The translations under genes were made by a program, and so were the position numbers. The notes under the pieces were generated by a model. The model had not been told where the DNA came from and made no database searches. It saw only the letters and a list, made by a program, of their open reading frames with translations. Shown in pieces: positions 34,471 to 45,745 of a stretch of DNA of 64,000 bases (the first letter of the stretch is position 1; each line of letters starts with the position of its first letter). Origin of the DNA: Lates calcarifer (taxonomy: Eukaryota; Chordata; Actinopteri; Centropomidae); NCBI RefSeq assembly GCF_001640805.2, contig NC_066833.1, positions 1,514,380 to 1,578,379 of the forward strand, given 5' to 3'.

Positions 34471-35439
34471 AAAGCAAAGAAGATTGAAAATACTTTGATG
34501 TTCTTTCACTTTATATTGTGTAAATGTGAAGACAAACATGAAGCTGGATCATCAGCTGAAAGTGACGAGTGGTTGTATCCATTCACTGCGACAGGTTGCA
34601 GCTTGTTAGAGGAGGGAGTGGATGGCAGCAAACAAATCACAGTGACTGTGGGTCGCACATGATGAAGTGACGGAGGAGGAGGCTCGATACGGTTTATTCC
34701 AGGTCTTAGATAAAAACAGAGACTTGTTTAGATAAGATTTATTTAGGGTTGATTTTGATGTTGTGTGTTCTGCTCTGTAAAACTCTTGTTTTTGTCAGTG
34801 GAGTCTGGTGGTGATATGATATTCTGTGTAGACTTTGGATATTTTTAGATGTTTATTGTAATTTATAAACTGACGGACCTGCTCTGTTTCCTCTGTAGTT
34901 AGCTGGTGTTTTATTTCCCCCTCTTCTCTGCACATCCAGTGTTTTTATTTTCCCCAGATCAGTTTAGAAATGTACTTTAACAAACTCTATTTTAGCTTTT
35001 TCGCCTTTGATATCATAACCTATTACTGTATAAAGAACACAGATGTAATTCAGAGATAATAAAATACTGGCAGCAGTTTATTTCATAAGTAGGTTATGAT
35101 GCCTTTCTGATTTCTGTATTATCAGCTGCTGCACACACAGAAGATGAAAATCTCTCATTGGCTGTGTGAAAACACTAAAGCCAGAAAACAAGGAGTGAAA
35201 ATCTGTCTTGTTCTTATGAAAGTGCCACGAGAGACGCTGTCTGTTTACATTAGTCAGAGCACCACGGGGCAGTGCTGTCGTCAAAGTGTATTTGATGATG
35301 GTGATGATGAGCGACTCGTCGGCTCAGCTGATACAGAGCAGAGACACAGTGACTCTGAACACCACAAACTCACTACGAGAGTCGGATTCTGTCACTGTCA
35401 GTGGGTTCAGTTACAAGAAGCCACATATCTACAGCAGAA

Positions 35440-35620
35440 CTTTACTATCTCTATATATCACTACCAGACTCCACTGACAAAAACAGGGATTTAACACAGG
35501 AGCTGCTGTAATACCACTGCCTCCATCTGTTAGTGTGTCTGAGTTACTGTGTGGTACTTTTACTGCAGTAAAGTATCTGATTACTTCTTCCACCACTGAG
35601 AGTCACACACTGCAACACTA
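35440..35620. mobile_element. Foldback element, left half
   Basis: It runs from CTATATATCACTACCAGACT through CCTCCATCTGTTAGTGTGTC to the spacer TACTTCTTCCACCACTGAGA. The right arm is lost after CACACACTG. Confidence 0.8.
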
Positions 35621-35864
35621 ATGTGCTAAAAGTCAACAATATTAAAGTATTCATGACACAAATGCAGGTATCTCAGGTGTGTAATAACTGCGGTAACCAG
35701 TTTCTGTACCGTCGTGACCAATAATCAATAATCAGCTCCTCAAGCTAAAAAACACACCTGCAGATCTCTGCTATTCACCACTCGTGTAAAACACACACAC
35801 GAGGTGAACCTGAGCTCATTATATCATCAGCTGATTCAGCCACATGAGTCACACATTCCTAAGA

Positions 35865-35960
35865 TCTAAGATAGACTGCATTTATCCCACATGTGGGAAG
35901 TTTACATGTTACATTACAGCAGCAAGAAACAAGCAATACAAACAAAAAATAAAAATATAC
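35865..35960. mobile_element. Retroelement tail-like fragment (TTTATCCCACATGTGGGAAG)
   Basis: ATAGACTGCATTTATCCCAC, then ATGTGGGAAGTTTACATGTT and ACAGCAGCAAGAAACAAGCA follow a familiar fish LINE/SINE tail. Confidence 0.5.
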
Positions 35961-36449
35961 CATAAAAAAGGCACATTCATGTATTTCTGAACAGTTGGAC
36001 GACATTTTGCCGTCTGTCGAATGACAGACCGATCCATTTCTTAAATAACAGGGGAGTAAAATCCATAAAGTCCATAAAAATACAGAGCTGCAGGACTGAT
36101 CCTAAAACCAGGAAGTAAGTTAGCATATTAGCATGTTAGCACTTCCTGTTCCCTCGTCCCAGAGTCAGTGTGTTTCTGGTTAAATGTCTTTTTGTGGAGG
36201 AACCAGGCTGATGCTAACTTCAGGGCTGGACTACAGAGACACATCATCCCTGCAGGACTTCGCACTGATCGTTCAAACTGAGGGCAAATTTTGAGAGCGC
36301 CCTCTGCTGGACTTCTGATGCTCTTCTAGACTTTAATGTTGAAAAACTGTCAGTTACAGTTTTAACATTTCAGTCAGAGCGGGAGAAGAAAGAAAAGATG
36401 AGTTCAAACGTTGGCAGGAGGTGCAGAGCATTTATTATTGTACAGCACG

Positions 36450-36537
36450 CACACACACACACACACACACACACAGACCTGTGACATTTATAATTTGCTG
36501 CCCTGGAGGGGTGTGTGTGTGTGTGTGTGTGTGTGTG
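36450..36537. repeat. (CA)n and (TG)n inverted pair
   Basis: (AC)12 at 36450-36474 and (GT)13 at 36511-36537 are separated by 36 bases and could form a hairpin. Confidence 0.95.
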
Positions 36538-36725
36538 GGGCAGAGCCTCCAGCAGGCGACAGCGCTGACTCACAGAAAATGACCAGATGGTGTTAGAGAG
36601 AGATAGAAAGAGGAGGGAGGGGGGTATCTAGCATTCCTCCAGCCGTGACCGCTCTCTGCATTTTAAACACCTTCCTTCCCTTATGTCGCTCACAGCCCCG
36701 ACTCTGCAGGACGGACCAATTAGCA

Positions 36726-36752
36726 TCACACACACACACACACACACACACA
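36726..36752. repeat. (CA)n microsatellite
   Basis: About 13 CA units. Confidence 0.96.
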
Positions 36753-37097
36753 GGAAATAAACCCCACCTATGAATATTTACCTTTCCTTGACAGACAAAG
36801 AGGAAGTCACACTTTGTGAGGACACAACATTTAACTCTTCACCTGATGAGTAAAGTCAGGCTGAATAAAACCAACAGGACAGAGTCACACACACTGTGCT
36901 ACATGCTAACACCAGCATGCTAACAGTGACAGTGCTGCTGAAACAACTGGTTGATTGACAGAAAGAGAATCTGCAGATCTGATCATCAGTTTAACCTGAA
37001 CCTTACACTGAGTGACCGACCCACAGAAACCTGGTCTGAGGTCAGTGACACAGTGTCTCATTTATTTTAACGGCACATTATCAAATGTGACATTTAT

Positions 37098-37640
37098 CTC
37101 TACCAGACTCCACTGACAAAAACAGGGATTTAACCAGGAGCTGCTGGAATACCACTGCCTCCATCTGTTAGTGTGTGTCTGTGTTACTGTGTGGTACTTT
37201 TACTGCAGTAAAGTATCTGATTACTTCTTTCCACCACTGAAGAGTCACACAGTAACACAGACACACTAACAGATGGAGGCAGTGGTATTCCAGCAGCTCC
37301 TGGTTAAATCCCTGTTTTTGTGAATGGAGTCTGGTAGAGATATATAGAGATGTTTCTGGATCTTCCTCTTTGAATAAAAAGCTCTGTCTCTGTAGGAATC
37401 CTATCATCATGTTGTCAGACACTGAGAAGAACAATCTGAGTCTGTCAGAGACAAAACAAGACTGAAGTGGACGTCCACTGACGTGGATAGTTGTCCACTG
37501 GATTGTAGCAGCTGTTCATGGTTCTTGATCAGCTCTGCTCTGATTCCAAAGATTTCTGTCTCTATCGATCATTTACACCCAAACACATGGAAAATAAGAC
37601 CCAGGCTCAGAAACACTGGAGTTAAATATAAACTTAAATT
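37098..37640. mobile_element. Foldback element, best-preserved palindrome plus right outer arm
   Basis: The left arm is 37098-37194, the spacer 37195-37245 and the right arm 37246-37339. The arms are inverted copies over about 95 bases with few mismatches. The right outer arm continues with ATATATAGAGATGTTTCTGG, AAGCTCTGTCTCTGTAGGAA, CAATCTGAGTCTGTCAGAGA, GTGGACGTCCACTGACGTGG and TATCGATCATTTACACCCAA. It is non-coding. Confidence 0.88.
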
Positions 37641-37847
37641 CAGTAGTTGCTTGGTTTTTCATCAGCTGTTTGGACAACGAGAGATTCACTGAGCGTCGGG
37701 TCACTCAGCTCCACATGTCAAAATAAAAGCCTGGTGTAAACTCTGCCTCAGCAGAAATGACAGGAGAGAGAAACAATGATGAGAGCAGGCTTCTAAAGAA
37801 GAAATAACACTGACAGAATTAGAAAATTAATGGAAACTGAATCCTCA

Positions 37848-37850
<3 letters not shown>

Positions 37851-37880
<30 letters not shown>
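37851..37880. repeat. (GT)n microsatellite
   Basis: About 15 GT units. Confidence 0.96.
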
Positions 37881-38375
37881 ATCACAGCCTTGTATTATAT
37901 CCATGCTAAATGGGCTGATTGGCAGAAGCAGCGGGCTGAGGCGGCGCCGTCTGTTCCCATCCCCTCTAATTACAATCAAGGAAAAGTAAAAGTGGCAGCG
38001 CTCGTCACTGAGGCTGCTCTGAGCTCCGAGTCCGAGTCTGAGTCTGAGCCTGAGCCGATACTGAGGACCACAACCACATCTCTGAACCGGACCTGACACC
38101 ACACCAGGTCTTAGACTCAGACTCAGATCGTTTATTGGAGGATTTTTACTTTCTTCTCATGTTCAGAGGGTAACACTGTAATTTCATATCTTTAGTTACA
38201 CACTCTTCATGTGTTTCACTTTGTTACCCAACAGTAAAGACAGGCGATCAGCTGACTGATCAATAAGTCAATTGGTAGATCATGTATAGATTATCATGGT
38301 TTCACCTTCTGTGAAGATTATCAGTCAAGAATTTACATTGATTTGTAATGATTTTTAACAATTCTGAGGTGTGGA

Positions 38376-38376
38376 T

Positions 38377-38411
<35 letters not shown>
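38376..38411. repeat. (AATC)n microsatellite
   Basis: Nine uninterrupted AATC units. Confidence 0.97.
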
Positions 38412-38413
<2 letters not shown>

Positions 38414-39104
38414 TACAATCAGAGATTGATCCATATGAAAATGCAATATAATGTTCAGTGTTATATAAAAAGTCAAAACTACAACAGATTCTTTAACTCA
38501 TGAGTGCTCATGTAACATGAGGACTTGTACTTGTAATAGATTACTTGTAGTATGTAGTATTTTTACTGCAGTAGTGTGTCCTCAGTCACTGCTCGCAGAC
38601 ACAGTGTGAGGAAGGAGCCGATACAGTGTGTATGTAAACGATATCGGTGCGACCACGCTGAGGACATCTGCCACAGTTAGACGCTCTGAATCAAATCCTG
38701 CTTTAACATCATGTTTCCAATCACCGAGACAAATAACATCCAGACGACGCTGATGGTATCAGACAACAGGAAGCAGCAGCAGACGGAGGGGGAGGCAGAC
38801 GACGGCAGAGCGCACCGGAAAATACACAAACAAATAAATAAACAAATAAAGACGGTGAGAAAATTCAACTTTAATCAAATCTGAAGTTAAAGTGATTTAA
38901 CTTCATGTCTTTAGATTCTGACACAAACTCATTCAAAGTTACTCCGAGTAACTTTACTCTTAGTTAATGTCAGAAATGTGTTTGGATTTCTTCTGTTAAT
39001 TAGTATTTTAATTCTTCCAATAATTATTGTATTATTGTTATTTCAAAGCAAACATTAAGAGCGACATGGTTGACTGACGTGTTCAACAATCAGTCCAGCT
39101 GTAG

Positions 39105-39203
39105 TTAATCAGCATGTGTTGAGTTATGGCCACAATCAGATTTTCACGAAGGTCACGGTGACCTTTGACCTTTGGCCACCAAACTCTAATCAGTTCATCT
39201 TTG
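39105..39203 (+). mobile_element. TGACCTTTGACC repeat, first part (interrupted)
   Basis: It carries AAGGTCACGGTGACCTTTGA, CCTTTGGCCACCAAACTCTA and ATCAGTTCATCTTTG, and then stops abruptly. The next family block (GTCCAAATGAACGTTTGTAC) is found only at 39699, past an inserted element. Confidence 0.75.
39150..39171. promoter_or_regulatory. Perfect ERE overlapping a perfect DR1
   Basis: AGGTCACGGTGACCT (39150-39164) shares its right half with TGACCTTTGACCT (39159-39171), a perfect direct repeat with one-base spacing as bound by HNF4, PPAR and RXR. Confidence 0.45.
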
Positions 39204-39697
39204 GTGTGTTCCAGTTGTATTCTAAAGTCTGAATTTCTGACTTCCCTAGTCTGAAGTTTGAACCTGAACACCTCCTGAAGTCTGAGCAACCCCACCAACC
39301 CTGACATCAGAATCCAAGATGGCTGCTCCTCATCAGCAGCAGTGAACTCTCTGCTAATGTTCCTGTTTATAGCAGCTCAGTCTCATTAGTTTACATGAAG
39401 TCAGTCAGACACAGAGAACTGTTCAGGTTTATCTGTGGACATGTTGCTACGCTGTTTGTAGAGCGATGTTAGCAACTGTTGCTAACAACAGCTAGTCCTG
39501 AGATACGTCTGAATCAGTTCACCTTCATGGTTTAATGTTCCAGGTCTGAAATGTGAAGAGTTAGTATTAAACTCTGACGTGAACAGCTCAGCTGTTCTTC
39601 AGGAGCAGATCTGATCTGATTCTCTGACAGAGAAACAACAACAAACACTTCCTGTGAGCGGCCATGTTTTTCACTCCCATTTAAATGAAACACAGCA
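39204..39697. mobile_element. Nested MITE inside the TGACCTTTGACC repeat
   Basis: The left end GGTGTGTTCCAGTTGTATTC and the inverted right end GCTGTGTTTCATTTAAATGG are similar. The internal CCAAGATGGCTGCTCC and GCGGCCATGTTTTTCACTCC fit a known fish MITE type. It splits the host repeat between TTCATCTTTG and AGTCCAAATG. The exact ends and target duplication are uncertain. Confidence 0.65.
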
Positions 39698-39850
39698 CGA
39701 GTCCAAATGAACGTTTGTACCAAATTTCAGCAAATTATAAAAGATATCACTCCAGAGGCCAAAAACATGTTGTGTGAGGTCACAGTGACCTTTGACCTTT
39801 GAGGTGTTACTGAGATATTGTGCTCGTGAGAATGGGACGAACAAACAGAC
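39698..39850 (+). mobile_element. TGACCTTTGACC repeat, second part
   Basis: It resumes with GTCCAAATGAACGTTTGTAC, CAAATTTCAGCAAATTATAA and then a second ERE/DR1 block (GTGAGGTCACAGTGACCTTT, GACCTTTGAGGTGTTACTGA) and TTGTGCTCGTGAGAATGGGA. This suggests a partial tandem unit. Confidence 0.7.
39777..39798. promoter_or_regulatory. Perfect ERE overlapping a perfect DR1
   Basis: AGGTCACAGTGACCT (39777-39791) followed by TTGACCT gives TGACCTTTGACCT at 39786-39798. Confidence 0.45.
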
Positions 39851-40163
39851 TGAACATCAGAGGCCTTTAATCTTTACAGTGTGAGCTTCCATATTCACTC
39901 TCTCTGCATTACAAGGAATAACAGCTGAATTCATTCAATATGAAAGGATAAAAAACACACAGTACTTCCTCTTGCACAAACACTCACTGCACCTCCAGAC
40001 GACACCTGGGAAGACATGATTCAACTTTGAACCTGTGCATTAACAGACTGTAGGGGGCGCTGCAGCCTCCTCAGTGATGATGGGGCGTTAAAGTTACTGT
40101 TCAACAATCTGAACCTGAAAGATATTTCAGGGCACTGCTGCTGAGTGACACTGCACAGGCAAG

Positions 40164-40164
<1 letters not shown>

Positions 40165-40198
<34 letters not shown>

Positions 40199-40281
40199 GT
40201 CATCTGGATGAGGCAGCTTCCAGAAATCTGATGAGAGATCCAGATGTTTTGGCTTTAAGTACCACATCACAGTTTATTTGG

Positions 40282-40316
<35 letters not shown>
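40165..40316. repeat. (AC)n and (TG)n inverted pair
   Basis: (AC)n at 40165-40194 and (GT)n at 40283-40316 are about 90 bases apart. Confidence 0.95.
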
Positions 40317-40319
<3 letters not shown>

Positions 40320-40406
40320 TAAATGCACATTAACCCCAATTTCCAAAGCCCAGCCTGAGGTCAGTTAAACTATAGAAAAACAGTGAAAGAAAGTAAGAAT
40401 CTGACA

Positions 40407-40476
40407 CACACACACATACACACACACATACACATGCATGTACACACACACATACACATGCATGTACACACACACT
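40407..40476. repeat. Short tandem repeat with ACATGCATGT palindromes
   Basis: A unit of about 24 bases, CACACATACACATGCATGTA, occurs nearly twice within CA-rich sequence. Confidence 0.8.
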
Positions 40477-41089
40477 CAGAAGAAGAGAGCTGAGTCACAT
40501 CTGATCAGTCTGACTGCTTCGTCCATCTCTGGTTCATCAGAGTCAGTAACCGTCTAAAACCTTTCGCCGATGACGCTGTGGTGTTCCCTTCTGCTGTGAC
40601 TGGGTGGAGTCCACCATCATGGAACAATCCAGACTCTGAGCCACAGACCGTCTCGGTCCATTTAAAGAGTCGGAGTGAACTCGGCAGGCAGCTCTGAACT
40701 CTACAGCTCCACAATGAATCTGTCAGCTCACACTTCACACTCTGATATGAGTCCTGACTGAAGACTGAAGCTCAACTCTGTCTTCTCAAGTACTCAAATG
40801 ATGTTAAAGCACACCCTCTTGGTTAATACTGCTTAATTCTATCACATCTGGATTTTACGAGACAAGTTGTAAATGGTGTCAGTGAGTCAGCACAAACAGT
40901 ACCAGAGCTGGAGGTGGAGCACATGAACGGAGCCATAACACAGCCACAGAGCTGGGTTTCAAGATACAAAATATGAGGACTGAACTTGAGGAGAACTTGT
41001 TGTTTTAACCTGTTTCTGTTCACATTCAGTGTCATTAACAGCAGCAGAATCAGCTGTGATCAGCTGCTGTTGTCAGTGTATCCATGGAT

Positions 41090-41200
41090 GTTCATACAAC
41101 TCTCACTGGATTACTGTGATACTGAAGGAAACTCAAAAACAGGAGGATTCTGAATGAAGTTCTACAGATTTCTAAGTGGATTTCTGGAGGTTTACTGTTG
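41090..41200. mobile_element. Dispersed repeat (CTGAAGGAAACT family)
   Basis: TTACTGTGATACTGAAGGAA, ACTCAAAAACAGGAGGATTC, TGAATGAAGTTCTACAG and GGATTTCTGGAGGTTTACTG match 25905-26060 and 50270-50390. Confidence 0.65.
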
Positions 41201-41879
41201 CATCTGTTCTGCTCTGATCTGACTCTGGATCAGTGAGATATTTGATGCAGACTGCAGCAGTCAGGTACAGAAGGTTTTAAAGTGGCTGACTCTCTCTCAT
41301 GTACTGTGTGTCACAAATCAACAGGCCACAAACAACAAATACAACCTGCACACACCTGTTTACCTCACACTTCCCCTCAGTGCTCCTGCCTCACAGTTTG
41401 ATCTGGAATATAAAGTATAAATAACCTAGTTCAACCAGTCCAGGTTAGTGAGCATGTGAATTCCTGAGACCAAAAACATGTTTTGTGCATGTGGCCGATA
41501 AAACGAAAAAAATTTATTAATTAAGACAATGAGTTCAGGGCATTTTATTCTAACAGCCTCTCACACAGCAGCATTAACATGACAACAGCCAGTCAGGCAG
41601 CAGTTTTTGGCTCCTGACTGACCGGCGGTAAAGAAAGCTGTGGACAAGTCAGAAACATGAGTGGAACCGACGAGGGGCTCGAAAGTGAGAGTAAAGAACT
41701 GAAAGGTCACAACACGTAGATTATATGGAAGTGGTTTGGTTCGGTTTTGGAATCGACCAACAAAGGTGGAAACACAACAAATCTTTACAATCAGCTGAAA
41801 AGGTTTCATCCCAGAGACCACACAGAGAGGCTGAAGACGCTGTTTGTACGTCCACACCAAGTCCTAGCAGGACTTAGAC

Positions 41880-42009
41880 TCCTAACAGCTAACAGCTAGC
41901 AGGGCTAACAGCTAACATGGCTAACAGCTAACAGGGCTAACACGGCTAACAGCTAACAGCTAACAAGGCTAACAGCTAACAGGGCTAACAGCTAACAGCT
42001 AGCAGGGCT
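41880..42009 (+). repeat. GCTAACA minisatellite
   Basis: About 130 bases are built from GCTAACA and GCTAACAGG units (also GCTAGCAGGG variants) in an irregular order. Confidence 0.93.
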
Positions 42010-42289
42010 GAGCCAAAATAGCCATCCCATCGTCTTATATGAAAAGGAAACAACACAAGTTCATTTCTAATGTTTAGTTAAAGCAGATTTAAAGAAAACA
42101 AACGTTTGTTTCTATTTTTCCTCATAAATGATATTCTCAGAGTTTAACTAACGAGTCCACTGGCTTCTTTAGGTTTCAGTTATTATCAGGAAACTCTTCA
42201 AACTCACATATTATATTTCCTGATGAATATTGATATTGATCAATATGGGCAAAAAATCGTGATCACATTTTTTGCCAAACTGCCCAGCC

Positions 42290-42385
42290 CTGTTGTAGGG
42301 TCGCAGTAACCTCTGAAATCAGTTCATCTTTGAGTCCATGTGAACGAAGTCTGAAGGGATTCATTCGAGGTGTTACTGAGATTTA
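42290..42385 (+). mobile_element. Degenerate TGACCTTTGACC repeat copy
   Basis: It reads GGGTCGCAGTAACCTCTGAA, ATCAGTTCATCTTTGAGTCC, ATGTGAACG and GGTGTTACTGAGATTT. The nuclear-receptor core has decayed. Confidence 0.6.
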
Positions 42386-42957
42386 ACGACAATACAAAGA
42401 GAGAGTGTATGTTAATGTTGGTGTGGCTCAAAATGTCCTCTGTGAGAAATGAGCACAGCGAGCTCTGAGGACTCTCCTCCCTCCATTTCACCTCCACATC
42501 CCTGTTTCTCTGCACAGTTTGCTGATGCTGCAGAAGCAGCTGTGAATAAACTGAAATACGGAGAAAGAAAAACAAGATTACAGCTTCATCACTGTGCTGC
42601 TTTCTGCTTTTGTTGCTGAAGAATAACCAGAGAGCAGAGAAATCTTTTTATTTTTTTATCACCGCCAACACTCTGCTCAGTCTCAGTCGTGAGCATGGAG
42701 TAACTGTGTCGTCCCAAAACACTGAGAAACAATAAAGTTTATTCAGCTGGGTTGGTACAAGGAGCTGCTGCACACACACACACACACACCTGTACATCAA
42801 TACACACTCTGCACTCATACATATTTATTTACCTCATATTCAGCTGCACACACACACACAAAGCTACACACACAAATTTACACAACAGCTAGGAGGAGTC
42901 ACACTGAGGAGAAAGTGTCGTCGCTCTGCAGCTGGTTCTCACAAAGACAGGAGTACA

Positions 42958-42959
<2 letters not shown>

Positions 42960-42994
<35 letters not shown>
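42960..42994. repeat. (CA)n microsatellite
   Basis: About 17 CA units. Confidence 0.97.
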
Positions 42995-42995
<1 letters not shown>

Positions 42996-43654
42996 CGAGG
43001 CCTTCAGAGGTGTGTCTCTGGTGATTTTTAGTGGAAGCACTGTTGCATAGAGGCGTTTATTCAAAGAGCAGACAGCAACTTCTCCTCATCTGATTCACAC
43101 CAGCAATTAAAGAGCAGCCAGATGCCTTTGGGGGGGAGGAGAGGGGAGGAATGAGGAGGAGGGGGGATCAGAGGAAGCATCGAATCGAGAGGCGATGAGG
43201 CTTCCCTTTGTGCATAGAAAGCCTGCTTTGCTTCCTCCTACATGCAGATAGACTCTTTGTGAGCCGTTGATGCATGACTCTATTGTCACATTCTGTTTCT
43301 ATTCACACCTCTGCTCAGCCAATTTGTCGATGGGGATGCATGTGCACCGAGGTTTATTGTGGCTTGATCAAAGAGATGGGAGGTGGAAAGGCATCATTTT
43401 ATTAAAAAAGAGAAGAAGAAAACCTCGCAGATCAGCGTGATGTACAATAACAACCTGATTCAGGAGGAACAGTGTTACACATGTCAGAGCGTCTGTGGAT
43501 GTAATTCCTCGGTGCTGAGCATCACTTACTGCTTCATCACTCAGTTAAAAAGACTCATTTCCCTGTTTACTTCACCTGAGCTGCCTCCAGTGATTCATAT
43601 CAGCATCACTCTACAGGACAGAAACACACTGATGCAAAATCTCTTCACTCTATA

Positions 43655-43870
43655 ACACGAGGATTTTCTGCTTTTCTTTGTCACATAGGACAGTAAATGG
43701 TATATACTGTGGTTTTAGATGTGAAAATGATCTTTAGTTGTAACAGCCACAGCAGGAGGAGTCTGGGTGGAAGAATGTTTTCAGGTGTAAATGACTGATA
43801 TGGGTGCAACTGTCCACGACAAAGTACGTCTATTATAGTGGACAGACTCAGATTGTTATTGGAAGCAAAA
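43655..43870 (+). mobile_element. Foldback element, outer left arm
   Basis: It matches 32270-32640: GATTTTCTGCTTTTCTTTGT, GACAGTAAATGGTATATACT, GAAAATGATCTTTAGTTGTA, CAGGTGTAAATGACTGATAT and GTGGACAGACTCAGATTGTT. Confidence 0.7.
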
Positions 43871-44004
43871 ACCACTGAGCTCTAAACAACGGCAAAAGCT
43901 TCTTCTGTAAGAGAACTCTGGTCTGCTGACTCTGCAGGATTCATTTCAACCAGATCAACCTGAAAAAAAAAACTGATAGAAGTCTGCAGATCCTTTAGTA
44001 AAAA

Positions 44005-44300
44005 ACCACACAGTAACACAGACACACTAACAGATGGAGGCAGTGGGATTCCAGCAGCTCCTGTGTTAAATCTCTGTTTTTGTCAATGGAGTCTGGTAGA
44101 GATATACAGAGATGTTTCTGGTTAAACTATAAGGATCTGACTCTTTAATAAAAAGCTCTGTCTCTGTAGGAATCCTCTCATCATGTTATCAGACCTGAAT
44201 CTGAGTCTTTCAGTCACAAATCAAGAACGTTAGTGGACGTCTATTGAAGTGGGCGATTGCCCTCATATCAATCATTTACATCCAAAAACAGTAATTCTCC
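44005..44300. mobile_element. Foldback element, right arm
   Basis: It runs CACACAGTAACACAGACACA, CTAACAGATGGAGGCAGTGG, TCAATGGAGTCTGGTAGAGA, AAAAAGCTCTGTCTCTGTAG and TGTTATCAGACCTGAATCTG. The left inner arm and spacer are missing. Confidence 0.8.
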
Positions 44301-45179
44301 TTTAAGTGCAGGTGTGTCTGTGAGTTGCGACTCGCTGCTGCTGCTCAGCTCATCACTAAAATATAAATAAAAAGCTGTCACAGACTTTTAGTGTCTTGGC
44401 TACGAAAGACATTTTTCCAAAGGCAAGACACGTGTAACAGAGTCTCCGACAGTTTGTTAACACGGCTGATGTTCTTCTGCATGACCACATTCAGGGACCT
44501 GACACCGTCATCTCCTCCTGCTGCCATCAACTATTAAACATACAGGAGCAGAGACTTAAAGCCCAGACCAGAGAAACAGAGTCTGTCTGAGGATCAGGAG
44601 CGATGCTGTACGTCCTGAGACAGAGAGGCCTGGGGGGTGGGGGTGTACTATATGAGGCGGCAGCAGAAATCTCACTGTGTGGTGGACGTTCAGACCACAG
44701 AGGACACCTCAAGGTTGAACCACACACAGTGGTAAATTATTCACCAGCCAGGAAACACACACACCTCCTCCCCCTGCAGCATGTCCACACACAACCCTGG
44801 AAATGACATTCCTACACAACTCATCTCTGACATCAGATGATATGATGGAAAAAGGACGCTGCATCGATTACAGGCAACGTAACAAGGACATATTGTTAAC
44901 GATGTTGACCGATTGTGTTGTATTTCGTCTTCTAACATCGGCTCTTACGATGCAGCTGAAGCTCGAGCTGTTTGGTTCAGGTAAAGCTCTTTTCACAAAC
45001 AGCGTGACACAAATAAAGAACGCAAAACTGCTCAGTGCTCACCAGCAAACATCCAGGAGCTGAAACTCCACTGTGGCCGGTTGTGAACATATTCTAGGAT
45101 GACTCTGCCTCATCCTTAGCAGGACCTCAAACTGTCCCCCAGACATCCTGTCTGCCACCGGCCATGGTGGAGCCTCAGT

Positions 45180-45390
45180 ATCTCGCAGTGGTCACGGTGA
45201 CCTTGACCTTTGACCTTTGGCCACCAAATTCCTATCACTTCATCCTTGAGTCCAACTGAACGTTTGCACCAAATGTGAAGAAAATCTCACTGGGTGTTAC
45301 TGAGATATCACATTCAGGAGAATGAGACCGACGACCTGAAAACAGAATGTCTCCGGGCACGACGGTCGCAGACATGGAGGAATAATAAAG
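45180..45390 (+). mobile_element. Copy of the TGACCTTTGACC repeat family
   Basis: GTGGTCACGGTGACCTTGAC, CTTTGACCTTTGGCCACCAA, CATCCTTGAGTCCAACTGAA, CGTTTGCACCAAATGTGAAG and CATTCAGGAGAATGAGACC, with an AATGTCTCCGGGCACGACGG end. The DR1 at 45204-45216 is perfect. The ERE at 45189-45203 has one change. Confidence 0.82.
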
Positions 45391-45504
45391 TCAAACTATA
45401 ACACGTCCATGATCAATGACACATGACATTGCTTGTTTTCAGTTTATAGCTAAGGTTAAGACCAGGAAACGACTGTAGTTTTAGTCGTCTTATAACAACA
45501 AAGA

Positions 45505-45745
45505 GCCCGAGGTGTTGACCTGGTCTCCAAACTCCCCCAGATCCCAATCTGATCCAGCATCTGTGGGATGATCCAGAACAAGCCAGATCCATGGAGGACC
45601 CACCCTGCAACCCACAGGACCCAAAGGATCCGCTACCAATGTCCCAGTTGTCCAGATGAATGAAGGAGGTCTCCCAGCAGAACACTGGACTGTGGTAGAG
45701 GTTTTGATGCTGAGGCTGATCAGAGTAGATTTAAAAGATGCTTCT
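45505..45745 (+). pseudogene. Tc1-like element fragment
   Basis: GTTGACCTGGTCTCCAAACT, CCCAATCTGATCCAGCATCT (LIQHLWDD) and CCCTGCAACCCACAGGACCC match 27765-28480 and 55600-55870. The catalytic Glu position reads Gln. Confidence 0.78.

Noticed and set aside
32194..37692. Similar short open frames starting MDSCPLDCSSC at 32568 (minus) and 37483 (plus)
   Set aside because: They are the two inverted outer arms of the foldback repeat. The similarity comes from the repeat, not from a conserved protein; the frames diverge quickly and have no known motif.
38376..42009. Possible CRISPR-like regular repeats
   Set aside because: The AATC run and the GCTAACA minisatellite have no unique spacers of even length, and the sequence is vertebrate.
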